Shown piece after piece: positions 34,501-44,000 of a stretch of 64,000 nucleotides of DNA. The position numbers and the translations under genes were made by a program. The DNA is from Pleodorina starrii (lineage: Eukaryota; Chlorophyta; Chlorophyceae; Chlamydomonadales; Volvocaceae): contig BRXU01000047.1 in assembly GCA_030267565.1 (NCBI GenBank), positions 434,001 to 498,000 of the forward strand. The letters are read 5' to 3'. Each line of letters opens with the position of its first letter. Position 1 is the stretch's first letter. The notes below the pieces were generated by a model. The model was not told the DNA's origin. It saw only the letters and a list, made by a program, of their open reading frames with translations, and ran no database searches.

Positions 34501-37500
34501 ACGCTGCCTTACACGAACGACTCCGACACGAGTTCGTTTGGGGCGCCGTCACGCTTGGTGTTCGGCGCAGCCACTGGTCGACTACCAGCACTAAATTGGT
34601 AACTATCGGAGTCCGTAAGCAGTTCGCTTTCGGGAAGCTTGACAGAGATCCAGTCGATCCTCAGACTACAACGTCCGCAGGCCCTTTTCTTTCTTTCTTG
34701 CAAATTCACTCTTCAAACTCCCCTACCTAGCCCCGCTGGGTGGCTGCCAGCAGCCACGCCAAGGGAGTTTTAGACTACCCTTGGTCCGGGCCAAATGGCC
34801 CGAGCCGGTCTGGTGGCGGTGACTCTTATAGTCACTCAGTAACACAGGGCCTCGTTGTTCATATGAGAGGTATGCCTAAGCAACGTGGGTCTTCGGACTC
34901 ACGAACAAATGCCATGGCCGCTACCACTCGAGCAACGTAAGCCTTCGCATTATCACGTACATATACCTCGGTTCTACAACGTCCAGACTACGTACAAGTC
35001 TACATACAAGACATTTACAGATTAACAGATACCGTACAGCCATGGCCCGGATAGCAGCTCGGCAACTCCTTCAACGTCAGCCAGCTGCACTGCTGGGCGG
35101 GTTGCTTGTCTCTTAGCTTAGTATAGTCTAGCCCTGCTTTGCTCGGTTGTCTGTTCTGTGTCTGTGTTGCCTCCTCAGGTCCCTCGTCACTTCCTCCCTG
35201 GAGTTGAGGGACGTCGTCTATCTGCTATGTCGCCCGCTGGACTTATCTCTTCTACGTTCAACACCGTTGCGGTCTCCTTTTCAACGAACGCATATACGCC
35301 ACATTTCATGCCATCCTACGGCGACCACCCCCACCGGCACCCTACCCCTTATCACGACGTATCCCCCAGTCACGGTTCCCTACTTGTGCGCTCCGGCGGG
35401 TCGGCATGCATAGACCCCACTGGATTCGCGGTCCGGCGGGAGCCTCCTCAGGCCCCGTACCGCTCCAGTTCTTGCGTGTTTCGGGTTTCGTGTGACACAT
35501 GACGTCATACCGTAGGACTAACGTCATACCGTACGACTGCTTGCTTGCCAAGGCATAAATAGCACGGGCCCGCTTACTGCTTTCCACTCACTTCGTTTGG
35601 TTGATCCCCTTCAGCTGCACAACATACATCGCACCGCATCCCTGCCTTTGCCTGCCTTTGCCTGTATATCACTGCCTAACCATGCTGTCACCATGCCCTT
35701 CCCCTCGCCACTTGCCTGGGCTGCCGCCGCAACGCTGGTCATCTTCAGGTAAGCGCTCGTGTCCTGAGTGTTGATTTCGTGCTTACATGTCCCTTGCGCT
35801 GTTAGGCCGCGTTGTCTGGGCTTTCGGGCGGGGTACTAGGTTCACGCACGCGCATGCCAGCAACAGCGATTCCCTCCGCTCTCACTCTCCGCTTCACTAC
35901 TATCAGCCAACTACGTTTACCTCTTCGTCAGTAGTTCACAAATCAATAGCATTAGCCTACTACGTTTCATACGGTGGGCGGCGTGACAGCTCCGACACGC
36001 TGCCTTACACGAACGACTCCGACACGAGTTCGTTTGGGGCGCCGTCACGCTTGGTGTTCGGCGCAGCCACTGGTCGACTACCAGCACTAAATTGGTAACT
36101 ATCGGAGTCCGTAAGCAGTTCGCTTTCGGGAAGCTTGACAGAGATCCAGTCGATCCTCAGACTACAACGTCCGCAGGCCCTTTTCTTTCTTTCTTGCAAA
36201 TTCACTCTTCAAACTCCCCTCTCCCCCCTCTCATGCCCCTCCAGATCGCTGGACGTCCCTCCGTGGCTCCTTTCCAACCCACCCAACCGCCCAGCCACCG
36301 ACTCAACCTCCCAACCTCCCAGCCTTGCCACCCACCCACCCACCCACCCAGTCTCCCACCCACCCGCCCAGCCTCCCACCCACCCGCCCAGTCTCCCACC
36401 CACCCGCCCAGTCTCCCACCCACCCACCCACCCACCCAGCCACCCACCCACCCACCCACCCACCCAGCCACCCACCCACCCACCCAGCCTCCCAGCCTCC
36501 CACCTGTGTCACCGCCAGGATATCGACCCAGTAGTAGACGGGTATGAACCTCTGGCCCCCCTTGGTGCCCGGCAGCTGGCCGTAGTGGTTATCCAACATG
36601 GACACCAGCACACCGAACTTGTAGATCCAGGCGTGGCTGGCGAAGAAGCGAGCGGGGCCAAACATCTGAGAGCGGAGGGAGGGAGGGACGGGGGGGCAGT
36701 GAGGGCTTTAGGGTTGGAGGGGCGGGCAGGGGAGGTAAAAAGAAATTACCGCAGCGGAGACGGAGACGGTGGGCAGGGGACGGGGGGCGGGCGGGCGGGT
36801 GGAGAGAGAGGTCGGGGCCCACGAGGACGTTTGGGCTGCCGTGTCATGCGCGCGATGCCAGCCGCGAGTGGACACCCGGGTTCGAATCCCCGCGTCGGCA
36901 GGAGTGGGCAGTCCCGATGGGAGGGTACAGGCCGATGGAAGGGCCTTTGACGGCGTAAGGGAAGCAGCGCCAGGGAAGGAAAGGTGTGTGGCGGCGATGC
37001 CGTCAAGGCGCCGGGGTGAAAAAAAAGGGCGCCGGGGCCGGGGCAGGGCAGGACGGCAGACGCCGGGGCAGCGCAGGACGGCAGGGTCTCAGCATGTCAA
37101 GGAGCTGCGGCGGTGCACCGGCGGCGGCGAGATTGCAGGGCGGGGGCCGGGGCGGGGAGGGCGGCGGTGTCAGCCAGGCTGCGTCAACCCAGCACGAGTC
37201 GAGTCGGGTTGGGGTGGGGTGGGGGGGGGGACGAGTCGCAGTGGTCTTGGGGCGTGGTCACGCGGAATGGTCGTGCGGTGCACGCGGCGCACGCGTGCGA
37301 TAGGGGTTATGGTGGTGGTGGTGGTGGGCCATGTGGGTCATGTGGGTCGTCAGGGTTGTCCAGGACTGGCGCGTATGACGCGCACGAGGAGTATGGACGG
37401 GCCCAACATCCCGTAAACATCAGCGCCAGCGCAGCAATTACTACCCGTCGGCCCCACACGCGCGCTCGGGCGCTATCCACCTTCTGGTCCTCGCCATCGG

Positions 37501-37832
37501 CGGTCTTAGTAACCCCCGTGGTGCACCAGGACTGGACATATTTGGGGGTCAATTGGCCCCATAGAAGACATTCTGTGAAGCTACGCTTGGCCTGAAGCGT
37601 GGCTGGGCGGATGAAGGCCTGGACGACCTGCGTCGGCGTGAGGAACCACATGCGTAGCTGGTTGGCGCGCTCGATTGGACACGGACGGCCTGGGCTCGAC
37701 AAACGGCTACCTTACCTGGGCGGTCGTCAGGTCGCCTATGCATCCCGTGCCGCCAGGAACCTTCTCTTGGGCTAACTTGCGTAGGAAGAAGGGGTGGACA
37801 GCGCGCTGTGCAAGAGGAACAGGCTGAGGCAT
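23464..37832 (-). CDS. TIR-like (SHAW/WVDI/WCLFE) plus leucine-rich protein, 20 exons
   Basis: The model joins 37832-37716, 37657-37538, 36665-36504, 31933-31888, 31238-31196, 30807-30737, 30324-30260, 29797-29762, 29434-29349, 28846-28762, 28410-28129, 27741-26887, 26366-26319, 26100-25933, 25772-25611, 25123-25025, 24916-24807, 24725-24512, 24265-24203 and 23856-23464. It totals 3225 nt, 1074 aa, with all phases agreeing. Residues 80-180 hold FGPARFFASHAWIYKFGVLV, YYWVDILAVTQ and TRVWCLFEALTAI. The order and spacing recall TIR domains, with Glu178 in the place of the catalytic Glu of WCxxE. Residues 278-371 and 650-780 are leucine-rich (TLKMLCLHQAVLGPQDLQML, GNLRHLHV). Residues 372-640 are Ser/Ala/Gly-rich and probably disordered. 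A basic segment follows (FDPNEQKKRSAKSRLQ). No nucleotide-binding domain, signal peptide or membrane helix was seen. The exon at 24807-24916 has an alternative frame (MAISQMPYQPSCRILIRMQ) and is the least certain. Role unknown; a signalling or NAD-consuming enzyme is possible. Confidence 0.7.
25535..25573. repeat. (AC)n microsatellite in an intron
   Basis: An uninterrupted AC dinucleotide run within the intron between exons 25611-25772 and 25025-25123, followed by an imperfect ACACGCACAG extension. Confidence 0.95.
27820..27848 (+). repeat. Shared intronic motif, copy 1
   Basis: GGTAAAAAGAAGATACCGCA followed by GCGGAGACG. It differs at about one or two positions from 36734-36762 in another intron of the same gene, and is weakly echoed at 58070-58092 in the oxidase gene. 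Confidence 0.7.
27871..27898. repeat. (CA)n microsatellite in an intron
   Basis: A pure CA run in the intron between exons 28129-28410 and 26887-27741. Confidence 0.95.
32489..36220. repeat. LTR-like tandem array, 1,496-bp period, 2.5 units
   Basis: Sequence from TCGGGTTTCGTGTGACACAT (32489) recurs at +1496 and +2992. The shared 738-bp block occurs three times (32491-33228, 33987-34724, 35483-36220), separated by two copies of a 758-bp block. The pattern is LTR-internal-LTR-internal-LTR. The copies are almost identical; I found one substitution (an arginine-to-histidine change in a short ORF at about 35883). The internal block has only short ORFs (66-114 aa) and no polymerase. CCCCTCTC precedes the array (32483-32490) and follows it (36216-36223), a possible 8-bp target duplication. 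It lies in the 4.6-kb third intron of the TIR-like gene. Confidence 0.88.
36290..36500. repeat. CCCACCCA minisatellite
   Basis: An imperfect array of CCCACCCGCCCAGTCTCCCA-type units (period 4 within a ~20-bp higher order) between the last LTR-like block and the donor site of exon 36504-36665. Confidence 0.9.
36734..36762 (+). repeat. Shared intronic motif, copy 2
   Basis: GGTAAAAAGAAATTACCGCA followed by GCGGAGACG, in the second intron of the TIR-like gene. It matches 27820-27848. Confidence 0.7.
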
Positions 37833-40800
37833 TCCCTATCAGGGCCCAAATGACCACTTGAACAGCTCAAAAGTAGGGGTCTATAATCTCATGCTCGCCA
37901 AGGGGTCGGCTAGCAAGGAACAGCGTTGCATGGGAGGTTACGTTCCTCACGGAAAAGGCCTCCAACCCTTGACAAGTGATTCAAAGATTCGCTCGCCTAT
38001 AAAGATATTACGAATCATACGCAGAGAGTTGTTGTCGCAAAAAGCTGTCTGTGTACTGGCCCACTAGTACTGCCTACGGGTTGGGCATGTGATGTTTGGC
38101 CTCACCGTTCCTAATTACCTCACGCTGATATATTGATAACCTGTAAGAAATTAGGAGCAGACCCCTGCGCCCCTCTTTTCGGCGGTACGGCTTGTCCGCT
38201 GTATCAAACAAATAGCTAGAAAATCACGAGCACTGCAATACGTACTCCTTACAGAGCCCAGGAAGCGACGCTGGTTTGTGCCATAGATAGGATATGCTCC
38301 GTACTTGTTGATCGGTTCCCGATGGGCCAGTTAGGTAGGAGGACACCAGACGCTGCGTACAACGGGCTATGTGTTTGCTTGTAATACAAAATGAGCTTTG
38401 GGCTCTGCTGCTGCACGCGAAGGATACGAGTAGTCATAATATAGAGCTAACGTCAGACCTTTTCCAGAGACAGTCAGCGTTGACAGCACCAGTGCACCAG
38501 ACATGCCTACGACGGGCAGTTGAGTTTGAAGAAAAAGCACGCTGTCGCCCATTCGCCCCGTTGGATTGGCGCGCCATGCCAACGGAGCAACGGTGTTTCG
38601 TTGCGGTTGAAACACTGCCAGGTGCCCAGGGTGTCCCTTCAATTGTTGTCTTTCGCTACCCTTTGCGCATATGCAGCAGGTCATGGTGAAGAGTTGCAGT
38701 GAGCATCCGCGCACGGTATTGCGCGCATTCCTACCACGGACGGGACAAACGGATTCAACGCACGCCCGAGCCGTAATTAGTTGCTGCTTTAGTCAGGATT
38801 GCGGCACGTACATCCGCTCCCTGTCAATGCACGCATGCACCGTGTAGAGAGCGCAGCATGCTTACTTCTGGTCGGCTATGAAAATCATATATCTGATGCT
38901 TAGTCGAGCCTTGCCGCAAGCTGATCCATCGCAACACACAAAGCGCAACACACAAATATGCGAATCTGCGAAAATCGGAGCCCAACTAATCCCATCCGCA
39001 CCGCAGCTGCCAAAAGCCTCCGATCTGTCGCGATGCCCCGCGAATGACCTTCCCATGCGGCGCAACCCGCGACAGGCACCTATCTGCCCTTCAGTCTCCA
39101 TCCTCCGCCAAGGACCGACAGCAACCGACAATCAGGAGCCGAGCCGAGCCCGCCGGGCCCGCCCTCGCAGTCCGCCATCCTGTCAGACACGTACACGGCA
39201 ACGTTATACGGACCAGATCACCCTCACATCTTGTTGTACGCTTAAATACTTCCGGGATTCGAAATAAAGGCAGGATAGATCTGGATAGATATGCAACCGA
39301 TAACCTTTCGTCCCTCATGCAGCAGCAGCAGCAGCAGCCAGCGACAACAGAGCCGTTGTTCCTTCGACCGTCGCCATCGTCAAGTGCGCCAGAAAGACGA
39401 TCCTCTCTCCAACACCTCGCCAAAATACTTTCGTGTCGCCCCACCACCATCCCCCCAAAAAACAAGCACCCTCCGCCATCCTGACAGAGCACCCGCTCGG
39501 CAGCCCTGCAGCCAAGCAGCAGCCGTGAGGAACGGCAGCAGCCGTTCCTCGCCAAAGTCACGAAGTCAAGATGATGGATTCGCCACCAGAGGGAAGGTGC
39601 GTACGAGCATGTGTTCGTACGCACACAAACCCTGCCTGCCTGCCGCTCCTCCCCTGCCACACACCCACCTTTCGTCGGCAAACATCCCGCCAAGCAAAGC
39701 CCCTTGCAAAGCGCGAGCGCATCCAGCCCAGCCCAGCCCAGCCCAGGTGGGGCGCCGTCGACTCACTCATTGTCGAAATGGCCCATTCGAAAACGAAAAA
39801 CCACTCACTAGGGTAGGGCCGTAGGGCCGCGGTAAGGGGCAGGCGCTCACAACATCCGCTCAACCGCCCCCAGGGCCTCGCCAACCCCAACATTCGCTCA
39901 ACCGCCGCAGTCTTTTGAACGCGTGCTCAATAACAGTGTACGGGTGTGTACGGCACGTTGGCGCGGCGCCCCGCCCAATCGCACCAGGCACCACGGCGCG
40001 GGGCGCTACACCGCACCGCACCGTACCGAGGGCGGTGACGCCTATGGGCCTGCCTTGAGCGATACATCGCGTTTAGCGGGCCCCCAACCCGGGACCGCTC
40101 AGTTTTGTGGGCCTCGCGCAACGCCGTCAAAAGCCCCCCGGCGCCATGCCACCACCCTGGGTGGGTGAGGTGGGCGGGTGGCCATCGTCACCACTTATTA
40201 TGACCGTTGCCGCCTGGCCTTGCCACCGTCGAGCTGCCAGCTAGGGCAAAGCGCAGCGCTCAGTGGGACTGACTGCGCCACACCGCCTCCGACCCCAACC
40301 CGTAACACAATCCCATCTGTGGTAGTCACCATCTGTGTGGAGGGAGGCCGTTGGCCCGCCCAGTCCGACAACCCAGTGCTGCGGCCGCAGCGCACCGCAG
40401 CGCCGCTCCGCCCCTCCTCCGTTCTCCGCCTCAGTCTCATGGCGCAGCAAAGAAACTCTGTCAACCGACCAATCTCTGTCAACCGACCGACCGACTGGTT
40501 GGTTGGTTGGTTGGTATGTCGGTCAGGCAGTCCCCTTGCCTATCATCGTCGTCCCGCATGACCCTCACAAAATCGGCTCTGGATTGCCTGAACCCTTCGG
40601 GTCACCGCCATGGGATGTGGACCCATGGGTCGGTGCCCTCTCGGGCGGGTCATGCCGCAAAATTGAACAGAACAGATCATCCACTCCAGAGAGAGAGAGC
40701 GCGCTGGGCCGCAACCGACCGCAACTACCACTATCAACTACCAACCACTGCACCCCCACCTCCAAAATCCCTAGCGCGATTGCGATTGCGATTGCTGCCA

Positions 40801-41067
40801 GCCGACAACAACAAAATCCTTGTGCTGAAGGAGCTTAGTGGCATCGCCGCCGTCGTTATTCTCCTCTCCTCATTTCTCTCCGCCCCAGCCCTCCACAAAA
40901 CGTTGCTGAAGCCGCCGCCGCGTGCCGGCCGTCGGTCCGTCGGCTACGGCAACAAAGGCAACAGGGGTTCCTGGGGTCCTCCGCCCTGCGCCACCGCGTC
41001 CCGTCCCGGTCCGGTCCCGTCCGGTCCGGTCCCGTCCCGGTCCGTCCCATCGGCCCCATTTGGACGT
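37833..41067. other. Intergenic region upstream of the TIR-like gene
   Basis: Lies between two minus-strand genes. It should contain the promoter of the TIR-like gene (near 37.85-38.5 kb, clearly less GC-rich than elsewhere) and the 3' UTR of the coiled-coil gene that ends at 41068. No exon with splice support was seen. Simple repeats: CAG units at about 39318-39340 and GGTTGGTTGGTTGG at 40498-40512. An open frame at 38369-38689 (plus) contains an unremarkable 106-residue stretch starting at a non-ATG codon, which I do not call. Confidence 0.4.
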
Positions 41068-44000
41068 CTACTTCTTGCTCTTCCTGCTGCGCTTGCTGCC
41101 GCTGCCGCCAAAGCCACCGCCTGAGGCAGCCGCCGACGCCATCACGGGCTCCGGCTTGGCGACCGCCGCCGGGGCAGCGGCAACATCCGCCACCTCCGGC
41201 ACCGGCTCCGCCGCCGCCACCACCGGCGTCGGCTCCGCCGCCGCCTGCTCCTCCGCCGCCGCCGGCACGGGCTCCGCCGCTGGCGCGGCGGCCTCCGGCG
41301 CCGGCTGCGCCGCCGCCGCCGCCGCGGCCGCGGCGGCGCCCTGCGCCGCGGCGGCTGCCGCCGCCGCCACCGCCGACACCGTCGCAACCGCCTCCGCAGC
41401 CGACTCGGCGCTGCCGTTACCGTTACCGTTACCGTTCGTGGCCTTGCCGTTGCCGTTTCCGGCGCCGTTGGCGGTGCCGTTGCTTGCCTTGGCGGCGGTT
41501 CGCTTGGCTGCGGCCTTTGCCTTGAGCGCCTCGTACTGCTCCCGCAGCTGGGTGACTGCGGTCTCCGCCTCGCGGCGGTAGTCGTCGCTGCGGCTCACCA
41601 GCGCATCCAGCTGGGACCTGCGCGGTGCACACATACACATACACACATACATACATATATGTGTGTGTGGTTTGGTGGGGGGGGGGAGGAGGTGGTGGTG
41701 GTGGTGGTGGTGAACCAAGATGAAATCGCAGCGGGATGGAAAAGTGTTTAAGGAAGGGGCAGGGGGAGTCAATGGGGACGAACGAAGAAACGGATGGAAT
41801 CAACGGATGCCTTTGGTTAGCTTCCGGGTTAGATGTCAAGGTCTGTGTGCTTAGGGAGAGGCACGCGTCTGGCGACAAACGAGGGGAAACGCGGGTTGGG
41901 AGGAAAAACCCTCCCCAGGACCCCACAGGAAAATAGGAGCGAACAAGCAAGGGCGAGGAGCGGGGCCGAAGCGCGAAGAGGAGGGACACACGGCTGCGTC
42001 GGGAACGGAACAGGCAGCGCCCCCCTCCCCTCCCCCACCCCCCCCATAACCCAGCCCCAGCCCCCCCTAACCCAGCCCAGCCCCCACCCCCACCCACTTG
42101 AGTTGCGCCAGGTTAGCCTCAGCCGCCTGTCTGGCGCTGCGCTCATCATTGAGCTCAGCCATGGTCTTGGCGGCGGTCTGCTGCGCGGCGGCCGCCTCTG
42201 CGCGGACAGAGCTCAGCTGCTGGGCCGAGGCCGCCAGGGCGCTGTCCCGCTCAGACTTGGCGGCGGTGGCAGCCTCCTCCGCCTGGGGAGGGAGGGGAGG
42301 GAGGGTGGAGAGGTTTTGAAGAGTGAATTTGTAGGGTAGGGTAGGGGGGGTGACAGGTAGCAGGGTGTGAGGTGTGAGGTGTGAGGTGGGGCATGTGTCA
42401 GGTCAGGTCAGGTCAGGTTAGGTCAGGGAGGGGGCCACAGCGACCCAGCGCTACCCCCCACCCGCCCCCGGTCCCCCCCCTCAAAACCCACACCCACACC
42501 TGCTGCAGCTGCGAAGTGACCTGCGCCAGCCTGCCGCTGAGCTGCCTCTCCAGCTCCGCCATCGCCCCCCTCTGCGCCGCCAACTCGCCCTCCAGACCAC
42601 TGATGCGACTGCGGGCAGCGCCCACATCCCGGTTGTAAGCCTCCTGAACCTGCCGGGCAGCAGCAGCCGCCTGGCCCCCCACCGCCTCCAGCTCAGAACC
42701 CCGCTGCCGCGCCGCCGCCAGCTCGCCGGCCGTGTCCCTCGCGCGGCGCTCCGCCTCCTCGCGGCCCGCCTGCGAGGCCTCCAGCTCCGAACGCACCGCC
42801 CCCAACTGGCGCTGAAGCTCCTCTCTCTCGCGGCGGAGGGAGGACACGTCGGCCTTTGGGGGGGGAGGGTGGGAGGGACATGGGGCGGTGGGGGCAGCCA
42901 CGAGCTCAGGGAGGGGGAGCGGGGGGAGAATGAACGAGATGACGCAGCGGAGGGACGTAGGCACGACATAAGACACGCGTGTGTGTGAGGGGGGGAGGGG
43001 GAGGTGGGAGGATGCGGCGTTTGCAAGGGGACACACAAAGCGCCGCCAGCGAAGGAGCGCCACCGCTCACCCGCTCCATCCCGCACCGCACCCAGCTGCC
43101 CCCCTCTCCACCTCCATCACCCACGCACTCCCCACTCGCCTCCCTTCCCGCCACCAAAAAACACAGCCACCCCCTCCCTCCCCTCCCCACCCCTCGGGAG
43201 GCTTGACAGTCAGACATCCAGTCGACCTTCATACTAAAACTTCCGCAGAGCTTCTTGTTTCCATCCTGCAAATTCACTCTTCAAACTCCCCACCCCTCCC
43301 CTTCCCCTCCCCTCCCCCACCCCCCCCCCCACCTGGCTAGCCTCCAGCCCCGCCATGGCTGTCCGGTACTCGGCCCTCAGTGCCTCCAGCGCCGCCGCAT
43401 TCACCGCCGCCCCCGCCCTCTCCTCCGCCAGAGCCGCCTCAGTGGCTCCCAGGCTGCTGCGAACAGACTCCAGGGAGCCCCGCAGGGCCGCAGCCTCGCT
43501 GCCCAGGGCGGCGTTGGCGGACCGCTGCTCGTCCAACTGGCGCTCCAGGGTGGACACCGACGACTGCAGAGAGCGGACCTGTGGGGGCAGGGCGGGGGGG
43601 GGGGGAGGAAGGGAGGGAGGGGGAGGGAGGGGAGGGCACAAAGGTGGGGAGTTTGAAGAGTGAATTTGCAAAGGTGGGGAGGGGAGGGGGCACAAAGGGG
43701 GAGGGGCAAGTTTACAGAGACGGAACCGCCGGTGCGGACGGGTTGGGCTTGGTCAAACCCATCCCAGCTCCCCTCATCTCCCCCCCCTTTACTCCGCAGT
43801 GTCGCGCCTCGAGGCCCCGGGCCATGAGGTCCGGTGCCGTCACTGAAACCCTCACTCAGCCCCGCCCTTTGTCCCCGTCCCACCCCTTCATATCGACGGC
43901 CTCCCTCCTCCCTCCTTCCCTTCGACCCCTCCTTCCCTCCCTCCCCTAAAATCCACCAGTTCCCCCCCCTCACCCCCCCAGCCCCCCCACCTGTCCCCCC

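Noticed and set aside
32795..35502. Short ORFs repeated at 1,496-bp spacing (103, 66, 88 and 114 codons)
   Set aside because: They repeat because the DNA repeats. No polymerase, integrase or gag motif could be recognised, so I do not call them genes.
36290..36500. Regularly spaced CCCACCC units resembling a CRISPR-like array
   Set aside because: Units are 4-20 bp without unique spacers. It is a minisatellite in an intron of a nuclear genome.
36870..36901. tRNA-like end (GGGTTCGAATCCCC with CGTCGGCA)
   Set aside because: The B box is good, but no pairing 5' acceptor strand or properly spaced A box lies upstream and the T stem has mismatches. At most a degenerate tRNA or SINE fragment.
38369..38689. 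Plus-strand ORF of 106 codons upstream of the TIR-like gene
   Set aside because: Starts at a non-ATG codon, has no domain, no splice support and no paralogue in the window.
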